A DNA stretch of 64,000 nt from Pyrocephalus nanus (Eukaryota; Chordata; Aves; Passeriformes; Tyrannidae). Position numbers and translations under genes: made by a program. This document shows, in pieces, positions 13,067 to 24,242 of the stretch; position 1 is the stretch's first letter, and each line of letters begins with the position of its first letter. The stretch lies in the NCBI GenBank assembly GCA_038380795.1, contig CM076266.1, forward strand, positions 17,210,145 through 17,274,144, read 5' to 3'. Below the pieces are notes generated by a model. The model had not been told where the DNA came from. It saw nothing but the letters and a program-made list of their open reading frames with translations, and ran no database searches.

Positions 13067-16000
13067 GTGCTCTAAGGCTTGTCAGAACTGAAAAAAACCC
13101 AGGTGACTTGCTGCTGCTTATATTCTCAATAAAACTTGCAACAAAACATTAAAGCAAATCGTTTTTTAAGACAGTAATAAATCTTGTGTCACAGAGATCC
13201 CAAACCTCAATTTTATATTACTTTCAAGAATTTAGACCGTTCTGGATCAACTGCTGCCTCACCCACAAACCAAGAAGCTTCATCAACGTCTTTGAACGCT
13301 AGTGCAGATGGAGTGAGGCATCGCAATCTTCCACAAGCACAAAGCAATCCCACACCCAGCCACCAGTTCCCTTATTTAATGCAAGGGTAAGTGAGACTGG
13401 ACCAATCCTCAGCTCTTTGATACTCTTTAAGTACTTCAAATGTTCAGTTGCAATTGTGTTTCTTTCAGTCTGCAAAATGATTTGGCTGTTTCATCTTGGG
13501 AAGCATAAGTCACATTAGAGACGTTTTTTCGTATGAAAATAAGTGGATTTAGCCAGGAGTCAGTCAAGGAAGAAGTGTCTTTGGTGCTCCCTTTCAGGCT
13601 GCTTTTTTTATTTTTTTTTCATGCTTTTTTGCCCTCAACTTTGCATGGACAAGTTAGTAAAGTGCAGCTTTACTAACTACACCCACTGGATATATTAATG
13701 TAACTGATAAAATTATTGCTTCTGGTTGGCTTTTTCTGTCCTTTATTCTAATAGTCAACTCTAAGTTCTTAACAGAATATGATGGTTCTTAGTTTTTGAT
13801 GTGTAAGAGATGTAATTCTTCACTTCTCCATATTGGATTCCACTGATATGCGGGTGTTTTGGGTACATGTAAGTGCTTCTGTATCTACAATGGAATGTTA
13901 AAGTATTTTCATGCATGCCAATGAAATGTAATCAGTGTACATTTCTCGATCAGATCAGTTATTACATAACTACCAAAATTGTCATTTGTTTTGTGCTTAA
14001 AAAGCAGCTTTACTAATTTTAACCTATGTGGCCTTTGCAGCTGCTTAAACGTGTTGTTGTTATTATTTTCTTCCAAGGGGAAAACAGGAGGATAGTGTGT
14101 TCTGAGATGATAGCTGTCATTTCCTCAGGGAGCACTTTCAAGTTTTCTTCCTGACAAGGTGTTCTCTCAGTACTGTATGGATTCTAGAAACTTATTTGAA
14201 TATTGAAATAAAAAAACCCCAAACACTGATCTATGAACCTGCTAACAGTAACAAGTGTTGCTGGAAAGAAAACAGATGTCAAGAACTGTTAAAAGTTTAG
14301 CTTTAATTAGAGCATGTAAATTGAACTAGAGTTAACTTGGACTTTACTGCTCTTGCCAGTTTTCATCCTGCATTCCTTCAAGGTTTTTTTTTATTTTCTT
14401 ATCTGAAATGTCCTTTCTGCTGGGAAGAAATAGTCTTTGCAGTGGGTGGGGCACTTAGGTGATTCTGACCACGTGCATCTTTGCAGAAGTGGTCATACCT
14501 GGCTTTATATCCAACCTAGGTGAGACCAGAGGTTGACTGTCAAGGCTGCTGTTTGGTGTAATGTATATTAATTCTGGAAGCAATTTATCATGTATTGTGT
14601 AAATGCGTGATCTGTAAGAAGTTTTAATGTTATTCTGATTAGCTTTTCACATAGAGGTACTTGGGTTTTTGTCATGCATGGTTATCTGGATAGGCTGTGA
14701 ACTTCAAAAAGGCAACAGAGCCATTGTTCAGTCTTTGGGCTGAAATAATTCAATTAAAATACAGTGGGATGAGTCAGTTTGGAAGACATTGCTGTGTTTG
14801 AAAGAAGGAGTAGTTTAGAAGTCAATTAAAAATGACTTGCTATGTCTGGCATGTAATGTGAGTTAGTTGAGAGGAGTGGATCAGTAGACAGAAAGATGCT
14901 GAGAACCTGCCATCAACACTGCACATATTTCAGGGGTTTCAGTCTTATTTGGACTGTCTCTAGCTTGGTTACCTGGAATAAGGCCCTGTTTGTGGCTGAG
15001 GAGAATTTGTTGTGCAACTAAATGACATATTTCAATTTTTTTTTTTTTAACGTCCGCAAGGAATCCAGATGGTGATCCAAGAGCATTTTGTGGTGCAAAC
15101 AGAACTGTAGTAAGAGGAAGTGACTCAAGGATTTTAGGAGTGCATTCCAAGTCTTAACAGAAATGCTAAAATAAATGAACCTTAAAAAATCTTAGGCTTT
15201 TTTTTTTTAAAGTATTTTAATGGAGTGCCAATAGAACTTAAAGTAGATATTTGTGTACTGCTGGGGACGGGCTCTGCTTAGCTCCAAATAATCTGTGCCC
15301 AGTTCCTGCTGTAGTCTGCTTTCTTCTTGAAAAACCATTTTTTTAGTGCTTCAGTAATCTTCTCAGACGCATCTTGTTTTGCTTTAGGGCATTGCTGCTT
15401 GTATTCTAGCAGTAAGAAATGCCCTTTTTTTTTCTTTTTTAGCTGCTCTCTTTAACATCATTTAGGGCAATGAAATCTAGCTTTAATGTAATTTATACAC
15501 AGACAGAGACTTGTTAGGAACAGTGAAGATTCACAGCTGAAACTGGCATTGCTTTGTGTATTTTCATGAGCAAACACTTCTGTCTGTATGATGAACTAAA
15601 GGCACTAGTGATGGGGAAGGGTCTCCAGGTGTTTGAAAATATATATGAGGGTCAGTTTTTTTGACCTTAGGGTAAAGAAAGAAAAGGAAAAGAACTGTAA
15701 AAGTTAAAAAACTCAAAGTCAAGCTGCTTATATAAAAATATATAAATTTACGTAGATCACAGTTATATACAGTTAAGATGCTATATACACAGTAAAAGGG
15801 AATCAACCCCCCGAAGGGATAGGGAAAGGGGAAAAAGGGACAAGAGGGAACAAAAAAGGGACACCGAATAGATATGCACAATCAAACCCGAGAACTAGTA
15901 AAATAACTAGTAAAACAAATCTCACCACGTCCCTTAAAACAGCAGGGTTGGCAGACACGGCCAGCACTCTCCAAACCTCCACGTGGCAGGACAGTGGACT

Positions 16001-19000
16001 CTGCAGGCCTCAGCTTTAGATAAGCGAGACCAACGCAGGGACCCACTGTTCCCAAACCTCGCCGGAAGAGAAGAGAGCGAGGTCTCTAATCTCCAACTCA
16101 TTTATACTCTGGTTTACGTAAAATTCGTATGGAATACTGGGTACTTGGCCACTTTCTTGGTTACAAACTGGTCACCAGGAAGGCCTAGACCAAAACTATC
16201 ACAGTGGTTCAAGGTTAAACAAACCCAGTTATTGTCAATCATGCAGATGATGGAGAATGAGCTTTTGAATCTGAATAAAATGTCTTATTTTCAACTATGT
16301 GAGCAGTATTTTCATGATGATAGTAGCTAGTTAGTCTGACCTTACACTCAAATTCAGTGCTGGTTAGCTCATTTTGGGTGTCTTCTATAGACCAAAAGAA
16401 ATAATTCTGAGATTTCTAGCCATCCTAAGGAACATGTGTCTTTTCAGAATATTCCAAAGCTATCTCTACTATTTGAACTGTTTTTTGGCTTATCTGTTGT
16501 CTGCTCTGCTCTGTTGTCCAGTCTTTGAATGCCTGTACAGACCCTACAGATCTTCTTTCCTCTTATGATGTTGCTGCCATTCTTCTGAAAAACTCTTTCT
16601 ACCATTTTCCTTCTCCTTCTGAAAAAAAGATAAGGAAAAACTACATGCTACTTTCCTTTTTTCTTTAAATGGCAACCTGGCCTGCTTTGCTGAGAAGAGC
16701 TTCGTCCTCTGGGGGAGGTTCTTCTCACTGAAATATGTTACACTGTTTGGAATTGTTTCTGAATTTCATAAGCTAACTTAATACCCTGGCAACTGTAATA
16801 GCTTTATAATTGACAACATCTGCTTCATTTTGATTTTTGATGAGCAAACAAAATACTGCTGTGCTAGTTGTCGTTCTAAGCCTGAATCCTGTTGTAAGCC
16901 AGTGTACTTTTGCTTATTAAAGGAGCTCGATCTTGGAAAAGTCTTGCTTTTCAAAAAGACACATATCCTAGAAAAGCTATCGGGGGGAAAAAAAAAAAAA
17001 AGGAAATTCAATAACCCATCAAAAAATTGAATCTGAAAGAAAAGAAAAGAACATAACGTAACTGTTTGTGGTTTCTCATGTTTTTACTGGTTACTTAATC
17101 TTCTATTAAGCTTAAAGGCGTCAAGAAAGCAACTTTCTAAATAGTTTGGAAGAAAGGAGAGACTCAAATCCAGTAATATTTCTAAAAGGTGTATCCGTGA
17201 GATTGAGCTATTAGCCTGAGGCATCTCAACTTTTGTTGAGCTCAACATAGCAGTTACAAAGGAGAACCCTAAAATCTTTATCTGACGAGGAAAGGAACTG
17301 GGTGGATTCCCTCAGAATTCACTGAGGCAAGTTGGGTAGCACTCCTTAACTGGTGGCTGAGCTGGGAGCGATACGAATACTGGTATTCTACCTGCTTGTA
17401 ATTGAGACACTGCTCAGTGGTTTGTCTCAGCACAGTACTTTATGACACCCATGCAGAATATTTGAATTGTTTTCTCATTCTGAGAGTCAAATGTGTTATG
17501 AATTTTGGAGGAATCTTATTTCTCAAAGTGATTACCAGTTCTGGGGATAGAAAACCACATTCTTAAAGCTTGCAGCTGTAAATCATGATTAATGTTTTTC
17601 GATAGCAGCTTGTCAACTTCACTGCTTCAACATGCTAATTATGCATAAGTGAATAGCATCAGCAGGGCTGCCAGTTCACCCTTTCAGTTTTTTAAATAAA
17701 CCTAGAGTATTGCCTCTGATTAGCTCAGTTTGTTTTTGTATCAGGAAAGTACTTTTTCTTGCTTCCCCCTGCCCCCCAACTATTGTCAGATTAGATTATA
17801 ACTGAATAGTTTTAGCAGAGGTCATAGAGTTGCATGGGAGGCTCTTGTCCAGAATTACAGTGAAATGCTTATTCATGTGTAACGTGGAAAAAAGATTTTA
17901 ATGTCTTCCTCCCATCTTTCTTTCTGGGCATGTCGTATCTATCTGAATGCCTGGTAGACTAATGAATTCTCTTGGTGATATTTTTGCAGGGAGTGCCTTA
18001 CTTAGGGAACAGGTGTAGTCTGCAGTACAATTACAGCAGTCTCAGCTTTTGCTGCCTGCAGTCTGAATAAACTTTTCTTCATGCTTTATACTCTCATGCT
18101 GTCCTGAAAGATGTCCTGGTGTACTACAGTTCACTACATCAAAATCTTTTGGGAAAGAGTTGGAAATCTTGCCAAAACATGCTATATGCTCTAGGAGGTA
18201 AGAGAGGCTTAAGAAGTCTAAAAGCAGACAAAACCAAACCTAAAACCTGCATACAGGAATTTTACCTCTTTTGCATGTGAACCAGAGCTAAATGCCCATA
18301 GGGAGGAGAATCACTTACGCTCCAAGTATTGAAGGTGGGGGGGAATATAAATCCTTTAAAGTGCTCTTAGTTGCAGTCTTCAGAGCTGTATCTGAAAGAT
18401 AAGTTTGTTGTCTTTGCTTGTGTTCATTTGTTCACATCTTTGATCACAGTAATATTTCAGGTATTGCTTGTGAAAGAAAGCTGTAGAAGATACTAAGTTT
18501 TCCCTTTACAGCTCCTGTAGCACCTTTAAGGATGACCCCTGAACTTAAAAGTAATTGTAGGGAAGAATTTCTACAGTTAACACAGTTCTTGAAAAATTTT
18601 CAACATGGTTTTCTCCTAGGGATGCAGCTAGTGACAGACTAAGTACAATAGCATAAGTACTCTTTCTGTAGAAATATCTTTGCTTATTAATTTCTTTTAT
18701 GAAAATACAGTGCTTTTTTGGGATGGTTTAGATGATCTCACTACATGTTGTTTGGGTGTTATTTCAGTGCATTATTTTAGGGGGACAAATGAGAAGAAAA
18801 ATGCTACTTTGTTTTTTAATAGCAGTGCATTTTATAGATGTAGCAATTCAGAGCTGAATATTTTTCTTTAAATCCTTCTCTAGCAATATAGGCAACCAGG
18901 TTCCAGGCCAAGGTGTTCCCGCTGGATTTTCTATGTATCCTTCATTCAGTCCCTTACAGATGATATGGTGGCAGCAGATGTATGTACGTCAGTACTACAT

Positions 19001-21443
19001 GCAATAGTAAGTCTGTATTATCTTAGCACTGAGTTACACGAATGAAAAGAATGTGTTAAATGTTGTTTGCAGGATCAGAATGTCCGTTTATTTTGTCTGG
19101 CTCTGTTGTTTTACACTTAGTTTTGTCCAGCAAATTATGAAATCCAGCCATGGATTTGAATCAGTGTATTATTAAGTAAAGATCTAACGGAAAATGCAGT
19201 TTGTTTTGACATGTGTTAGATGTGAAACTCTGTTTTTACTAGTGTAGAAAAGAAGACAAGGATAGGCTTTAGCAGTTACGGCGCATGTTTTTTGACAAAC
19301 CAGTTTTATGTTTAAATTTTTAGCCAAGCTGCTGTTTCAGCCCAAGTGACTTCCAGCACAGAGCCAGCAAGATCTGCAGTTGCCCAGGCTGTCAATTCGG
19401 AACGTGCTCCTGCAAATGAGCCCGCAGCAGTGCCAAACGCAGCCGTTCAGGAGAACAGGCCTGTAAACCCAAACATTCAGATGAATGCACAGGGTGGCCC
19501 AGTCGTGAACGAAGAGGACTTCAATCGGGACTGGCTGGACTGGATGTACACATTCTCTAGAGCAGCAATTCTTCTGAGCATTGTATACTTCTATTCTTCT
19601 TTCAGTCGATTTGTCATGGTAATGGGAGCCATGCTGCTGGTTTATTTGTGAGTACCACAGTTGAGTATAGCTGCAGGTCTGAAACATGGAGTACAGTGCT
19701 AATGTATAATCTGTTAAAAATTACCTAAATGGAAAAGTTTAAATGCTGCTTCTTTGCAACAGGGTATGTCTGTTTAAAAAAAAAAAAAATCCAACAAGTA
19801 AAGAAACTGATATGAAGAAAGAAAGGAGTAATTCTCAAAACACTTTCACAGTGAGTTGGATGCCACTTATACCTGAAACACAGTGCTCTTAAATGTTGGT
19901 GATATTAATAGGTCAGTACTGTGGAATTTTGGGATGAAAATTTAGAAAGTGGGGCTGAGGGGACAGAAGTTCATATATGTCAAGCATATACATATGTAAA
20001 CTTCTTGGGTATGAAATTGCAGAGCTAAGGTCATGTAAATTTCAAAAAGTAACTTCTGTGATCTGTGCAGTAAATTTTGTTAGGCAGAGTTAAAGTAGTG
20101 ATATTGTAATGGTGGGTACTAGATCTTGGAGTATTGCAGGGACTTAAAAAAATTTTTACAACATGTCATAAAGACCTAAGTGCACACTCTGTTTTATTAA
20201 CAAATATCAGTACTGTTGTCATCACTTCCTTTTCCACATGAAAGTACCTTAGTGATGTAAATAGAAGTGGAAATCCGCAATAATGCTTGATATTTTGGAC
20301 TGATGTCATTGACTGAGAGTTTTGCTTATGCTGTAGTCTCAATCCTCTCAAGGGCTGTTCTGTTTTTCTTACAGATAGGATAGTTAAAATCAGAATGTAG
20401 ACACTTGAAAACATGGTAAAGGCTTATTTAGTTTACAGTGGCAACGTGGTTCAAGGCTTAGCTGAAGTTTAAATTCTTTTTTCCACAGAAAATCAAACTT
20501 AAGCTGTGAAAAATTAAGGCTGCCTTTGAAAATTTATATAACTTAAATACTTAAAGATGGGGAGGATACCCCCAAAAAATATTACACATATTTAATCACC
20601 TAATCGTAGTACTTTACTCCTCTTCTGGAACTTAAGGCTGTGAACCTCAAGACCCTTCTTAACTCAGACATTGAAGAATAGCCATTTAATCTAAAAGTAA
20701 GAATTACTGAAAAATAGATGTAACTTCATTCATTTGAGAGTAATTAAAGAATTTACTGTAGTAGTTAGCTGTAGCAGAAAGATCTTTTTGTTACTTTCAA
20801 AAGAGAGGTTTTCAACTGTTCCGCTTTCTTACATAGACACCAAGCTGGATGGTTTCCCTTTAGGCAAGAGGGAGGCCAACAACAGGCAGCCAATAATGCA
20901 GAAGTGAACCGTGATGGGCAACATGCAAATAATCCTGATCTTGAAGAGATGGTGAGTAAGGGCAGACATGTCTTTTGAGACTGCTATGTATTATATTGTA
21001 AAGTATATAATGCCTGGACAGAAAGTCAACTTTTATGAAACGGAGTTGATAAATCAGAAAGCTTTCAGCATTGTCCTCAGGTTGTGCCTGCTGCCTAAAA
21101 TCTGTATTTTTCAATTCTGAGAATTCCTGATTGTCTCTACTTCAATCACAAACTTTCTTCATGCTAGTTACCTTCAGGAGGTTGTTCTGAGAGAAGTCAC
21201 TTAATGTAGAAAGATACTGGTTACCTTGTGTCAGAATTCTGGAAAGAAGCAGTTGAATTGCTTCAATTTCTGTTTTTAAAGGAGCGACTTATGGATGATG
21301 GGATTGATGAAGACAGCGGAGAAGATGCAGGTGAAGATGGCAATACAGAGCAGCAGCCTGGATTCATGGCTTCTGCTTGGTCCTTTATCACAACCTTCTT
21401 CACATCACTCATCCCTGAAGGGCCTCCACAGGTTGGCAATTAA
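2318..21443 (+). CDS. HERPUD2: HERPUD2, whole gene (8 coding exons joined)
   Basis: HERPUD2 is the paralogue of HERPUD1/Herp, an ER-membrane protein that works with the HRD1 ubiquitin ligase in ERAD. The joined exons total 1221 nt and 406 residues, the length I recall for human HERPUD2. Domains in order: ubiquitin-like domain (about 10-87), Ser/Thr/Gln-rich linker (about 90-160), aromatic Met/Trp/Gln/Tyr-rich patch with W194-W195, Ala/Pro/Asn-rich linker, the conserved NEEDFNRDWLDWMYTFSRA block (269-287), hydrophobic hairpin or membrane segment (about 288-315), acidic cluster (358-372) and a conserved hydrophobic tail (about 382-397) ending in IPEGPPQVGN. The start ATG has a strong context (A at -3, G at +4). 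All splice phases agree. No frameshift or premature stop is seen. The gene is intact and I am confident of the name. Confidence 0.97.
2465..7954 (+). other. HERPUD2: HERPUD2 intron 1
   Basis: A 5.5-kb intron, gtgagt to ctag. It holds poly-T tracts at about 4128-4150, 7036-7057 and 7584-7607. I see no conserved exon-like reading frame or recognisable transposon. Confidence 0.85.
7955..8032 (+). CDS. HERPUD2: HERPUD2 coding exon 2
   Basis: Encodes residues 50-75 of the ubiquitin-like domain, including the conserved KDQRLVYSGRLLPDHLQLKD stretch. The acceptor is ctcctag and the donor is AAA|gtaagc. It is phase 0 at both ends, 26 codons. Confidence 0.96.
8033..11083 (+). other. HERPUD2: HERPUD2 intron 2
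   Basis: A 3.05-kb intron carrying a short minus-strand CR1 tail (8293-8437). Apart from that, AT-rich and unremarkable. Confidence 0.85.
8293..8437 (-). mobile_element. CR1 LINE 3' end, antisense
   Basis: The + strand reads 'atcacagaaccatggaatgg', then 'gggttggaagggacctta', and later 'ctgccatgggcagggg' and 'catcctggccttgac'. This is the reverse complement of the CR1 3' terminus found throughout bird genomes. Only about 145 bp remain, a typical severely 5'-truncated copy. Confidence 0.9.
11084..11197 (+). CDS. HERPUD2: HERPUD2 coding exon 3
   Basis: Encodes residues 76-113: QDEYHMVHLVCTSRTPPSSP closes the ubiquitin-like domain, and the Ser/Thr-rich linker begins. The acceptor is tttttag, the donor TCA|gtgagt. 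Phase 0 at both ends, 38 codons. Confidence 0.95.
11198..13228 (+). other. HERPUD2: HERPUD2 intron 3
   Basis: A 2.0-kb intron with a 28-nt poly-T run (about 13034-13061) and a possible poison exon at 12430-12510, described separately. Confidence 0.85.
12430..12510 (+). other. Possible cryptic/poison exon in HERPUD2 intron 3
   Basis: A strong polypyrimidine acceptor (ttttcctttgtag) is followed by 81 nt that read in the phase left by exon 3 as 26 open codons (GKCDVDVLSNC...KRIFY) and then TGA. The TGA is immediately followed by gtaaac, a usable donor. Inclusion would truncate the protein after the ubiquitin-like domain, before the membrane segment, and would mark the mRNA for decay. I know of no matching exon in other species, so chance is a fair alternative. 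Confidence 0.25.
13229..13386 (+). CDS. HERPUD2: HERPUD2 coding exon 4
   Basis: Encodes residues 114-165 and two bases of codon 166: a Ser/Thr/Ala-rich linker, then the conserved LPQAQ and HQFPYLMQG. I chose the acceptor at ctttcaag (AG 13227-13228), not tttag 7 nt later. Only this one keeps phase 0 from exon 3 and aligns residue for residue with mammalian HERPUD2. The donor is gg|gtaagt. Confidence 0.93.
13387..18883 (+). other. HERPUD2: HERPUD2 intron 4
   Basis: A 5.5-kb intron and the host of an antisense solo LTR (about 15605-16205). An A-run lies at about 16987-17001. No other recognisable element. Confidence 0.85.
15605..16205 (-). mobile_element. Probable solo LTR of an endogenous retrovirus, antisense
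   Basis: Base composition and CpG content change abruptly from the surrounding AT-rich intron. Read on the minus strand, the block begins TGATAGTTTTGGTCTAGGCC (from 16202 downward). It then has a TATAAATG box, a GC-richer initiation-like stretch with CTCTTCCGGCGAGG, and a T-rich downstream half. I see no gag/pol/env reading frames, which fits a solo LTR. The 5' boundary on the minus strand is reasonable. The other end and a target-site duplication were not found, so limits are approximate. The + strand ORF at 15983-16330 reads through it and is not a gene. Confidence 0.5.
18884..19006 (+). CDS. HERPUD2: HERPUD2 coding exon 5
   Basis: Completes Gly166 and encodes residues 167-206 plus two bases of Tyr207. 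It includes the conserved aromatic stretch FSPLQMIWWQQMYVRQYYMQ, which aligns with FSPLQMLWWQQMYAHQYYMQ in mammals. The acceptor is ctctag, the donor TA|gtaagt. Confidence 0.95.
19007..19323 (+). other. HERPUD2: HERPUD2 intron 5
   Basis: A short 317-nt intron (gtaagt...tttttag) with nothing notable in it. Confidence 0.9.
19324..19647 (+). CDS. HERPUD2: HERPUD2 coding exon 6
   Basis: The largest coding exon (324 nt): residues 207-314 plus two bases of Leu315. The first half is an Ala/Pro/Asn-rich linker. The second half, from ENRPVNPNIQMNAQGGPV through NEEDFNRDWLDWMYTFSRA to the hydrophobic AAILLSIVYFYSS and FVMVMGAMLLVY, is nearly identical to mammals and holds the membrane-embedded region. 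The acceptor is tttttag, the donor TT|gtgagt. The minus-strand ORF over it is a shadow. Confidence 0.97.
19648..20836 (+). other. HERPUD2: HERPUD2 intron 6
   Basis: A 1.19-kb AT-rich intron with no recognisable element. Confidence 0.9.
20837..20951 (+). CDS. HERPUD2: HERPUD2 coding exon 7
   Basis: Completes Leu315 and encodes residues 316-353: HQAGWFPFRQEGG is conserved, followed by a Gln/Asn-rich stretch ending LEEM. The acceptor is acatag and the donor ATG|gtgagt, phase 0 out. Confidence 0.95.
20952..21281 (+). other. HERPUD2: HERPUD2 intron 7
   Basis: A 330-nt intron (gtgagt...tttttaaag). Nothing else seen. Confidence 0.9.
21282..21443 (+). CDS. HERPUD2: HERPUD2 coding exon 8 (terminal)
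   Basis: Encodes residues 354-406 and the TAA stop (21441-21443). An acidic cluster (358-372) is followed by the conserved hydrophobic tail MASAWSFITTFFTSLIPEGP and PQVGN at the C-terminus. The acceptor is tttttaaag, phase 0 in. Confidence 0.96.
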   Translation, partial: ERLMDDGIDEDSGEDAGEDGNTEQQPGFMASAWSFITTFFTSLIPEGPPQVGN

Positions 21444-21670
21444 GGTGGAAAAGGAACTGTGTCAGGCAGCCTCAGTAGCCATACATAGAAGTGGAACAGA
21501 TTCTAGAGAGTGTTCTAAATACAGTGCAATTTCTGAAAATTTATATGTTATCTTTTTGATCATGGTGTACAAAAATGTGTATTTTTTTCTTTTGGCTTTC
21601 TCATGCATTGAATATTTTAAGCACAAGTGGACTACTAAATGCTTTCTTTAAGATTCTTCTTTTTCTGAAG

Positions 21671-21676
21671 AATAAA
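21671..21676 (+). terminator. HERPUD2: Proximal polyadenylation signal of HERPUD2
   Basis: Canonical AATAAA 228 nt after the stop, followed within 30 nt by a T-rich element (ccatgttttattttaat). It would give a short 3' UTR of about 250 nt. Confidence 0.65.
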
Positions 21677-22158
21677 ATGTAAAGATATTGGTCTTCCATG
21701 TTTTATTTTAATTTCAAATATATGTTATACTGAGGCAGAGAGCTTGTACTTAATCTGCACCATTACCTCTTTAAAGAGCTGTTAAAAATACGAATGTTGA
21801 CAGACCTTTCTAAGTGCTATCTGTTTATCTGAATAATGTATCTTGTGCTAGTTTTGTGCGGGGTGTGAATTCTTACATGGGATTTAAAAATTACACCATT
21901 CCTGAGAGAATGCTATAAACACAAGGATTAGTTGTTAATGGCACGTTGTCTTCATGCCACAAACTACTAAGCCTCTTCATTAAAAAAGCTAAAAGCTTTT
22001 TCTTGAGACTACACTGAAGTTCATTAAAGCTGGAGGTGTTTGACAGCTCTTCAAAGACAACTGACAGTGATGGGATAAACCTTAAATGTTTGATACATAC
22101 AGTACTTTTTAAGGACAATATAGCTGCTCTGGGGTAAAACATGTACATTAGGTTTTTT

Positions 22159-22164
22159 AATAAA
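22159..22164 (+). terminator. HERPUD2: Distal polyadenylation signal of HERPUD2
   Basis: Canonical AATAAA 716 nt after the stop, followed by a GT-rich stretch (tcgtttggatgtttatatg). It is a candidate for a longer 3' UTR isoform. Confidence 0.5.
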
Positions 22165-22185
22165 AACTGTTATGGTAACTCGTTT

Positions 22186-24242
22186 GGATGTTTATATGCA
22201 TATTTGAATGCAAACGGCTAAGTAGTGCATCACTAAGGATGAGGATTCGGTAAGTTTGAGAGTGGAATAAAGTCGTCGTGGTGGCATTACCAACATTGAC
22301 TAAAGTGATGTGTTTTTAGCATGGTCCACACAGGTTCGGGTACAGTCTCAACAGCAGACTATCTGTATTGTTAAACTTAGTTAACCCAATTAAAACTGAG
22401 AAAAGGAAAATGGTACACGAGATAGTATCACAGTGCAATGTCAGGTTTTTGGTTGCTTTCTTTATATTTTAATCATAGTCAAAAAGGTATATTTGTTTTG
22501 TTTCTAACTCTGAAGTTATCATGTACTATCTAACTTAAAAATGGCTGCAAAGATTCTGTTATACTACAACTAAAGGAAAGCCTATCCAACTTTCCAGTTT
22601 CAGGGCAAAGTTCTGGAAGAGAAATAGAGGTTGATTTTTTGCAGTCAAACTGCTGAAGCTATGCAGCAAAGTTTTAAACCCAAAGAAAACATTTTAAGTT
22701 TTGGACTCTGGAACATATGTCAGGATTTTTAGGCCTTACTAAAAGTTGACTCGGTTGGAAATAAACAAATTTGAACAATGGTTTTAAACTATTTAGGTTA
22801 AATAGAATGGTTATGAGTAAAAAATGTCTTATTTACAAGTCTATGAGAGGACGAGAAATATAAATGTAAGTCTTACAAGCATCAATTATTTCATTTGCTG
22901 TATAGGCAGCAATGATGAATAAGTCACGGTTAATTATCATGTTTTCCTCCTATTTTTACTGTGGAAACTACTCTCAGTTTATGTTCTTTGCTACATAAAT
23001 ATAAAATGTGTAGACCTTGTCCATGAAATGTTACCTTTTTAGTTTGGCAGATGGATCTAACTGGACTCATATTGAAGAGCTGTTACAAAAACTTAGATTT
23101 TTAAAGGAATGTCACAGGTGTGGCAGTCTTGGATGTCATAAGACATATTTCTGGAATGCTTTGAAGAAGTCTATTTGATCTGTGTGTTCTCCCTCCCACT
23201 TTTACTGAAAATACACTTTTCTTTTTGTCTTGGTGTTAGTGTATCTGTAAGCTGTGCAGTTATGACCTACCAGTATCTAGCTATTGACAGCCATTTGTTG
23301 CTTCTTATTGTCATTGTTTAGGTTTCTGTTTGTTTTCCATGCTGTAGGAAGCAGTTGGTGGCAGCTCAATGTTGTTAGCAAACTAGGTTAAGAAAGCTGC
23401 TCTTATGCTGTTAGCCCTGTTTTGGTTAAAAAGTGTAGAAGTGTCACTGCTTGTTCCTATTCAGACAAGGATAAATGTGTTGACAAGTTTCACAAGGTTG
23501 AAATAGTGAAATGGGAGATCCTGGCAGTTGGTTAGGTGTTGAGGGAGATGTTCCAAGAGTTTTAGCTGGAACATGGAGCTTCAGCAATGAGATGAAGAGG
23601 CTAGACTTCCACAAGACCATCTTAAGGTCATCCAACATCCCAGTTTCCACAGCTTACTGAGATATGAGGAAGGAAAAAGAAAAATATGGTTACTGAGGAA
23701 AATGAGTGAGAAATAACAATGTGAGATGAGTGAGAAGTAACAGTGAGATATGAAGCATTACCATAGGATTGGAGGCGGAGGAAAACTACTGGCAGGAGCA
23801 AAAGTAAGAGAAGGTGTGATGATGTATAAATGCAAAGCAAGCGTTGAAAAACAGATTGAGGTAAGAGAAGTGCATTTTTCAGAAAAGGAAAGAACGTGAT
23901 GAAAATTAGTCAGATCAAGTCTTTGTTGTATGTGTTTCTGAGCAATTTGCATATAGAATTGATGGGAGAGAAACAAAAACCCTAGGAAAACAGTTGCTTT
24001 TTCTTAGTGTATCCTTGTAGAAATTGTTCCGTAGCATAAAACACAATTAGGTAGTACATTGTTCTAGGCAGAGCTACATTCTGAACTGTAGCAAATCTGT
24101 ATCGTGAACAAAAGGTATGAGGATGAAGGCATTGTAGGATGTGCCCCAGTACTGACTTTGTCATGTATCTGTACATCACCCACTTCTACAACTTTGAACA
24201 CAGAAAAAGTGATTAAAATTAATTCTTTGCCTTACCTTGCAG
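22186..24242. other. Intergenic stretch between HERPUD2 and PTH-like exon
   Basis: No exon can be supported here. If the downstream PTH-like exon is real, its signal-peptide exon should lie in or upstream of this interval. The best signal-like start I see is ATG at 23405 (MLLALFWLKSVEVSLLVPIQ), but no good phase-1 donor follows it. Confidence 0.4.

Larger units (their letters stand above)
21444..22185 (+). other. HERPUD2: HERPUD2 3' untranslated region (approximate)
   Basis: Non-coding sequence from the stop codon to a possible distal cleavage site. Two AATAAA signals (21671 and 22159) suggest a short and a long form. The end is inferred, not observed. Confidence 0.6.

Noticed and set aside
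13236..13386. Alternative exon 4 acceptor at tttag (13231-13235)
   Set aside because: It breaks phase with exon 3. The acceptor at 13227-13228 keeps the frame and the alignment to mammalian HERPUD2.
15983..16330. 115-codon + strand ORF
   Set aside because: Runs antisense through the probable LTR and out into the intron, with no family likeness.
19337..19687. 116-codon minus-strand ORF over HERPUD2 exon 6
   Set aside because: Shadow of the real exon on the opposite strand.
23796..23803. Donor-like AAAA|gtaaga at 23803 as the end of the missing PTH-like first exon
   Set aside because: In the required phase an in-frame TAG lies about 40 nt upstream with no ATG between, so it cannot supply a signal peptide.
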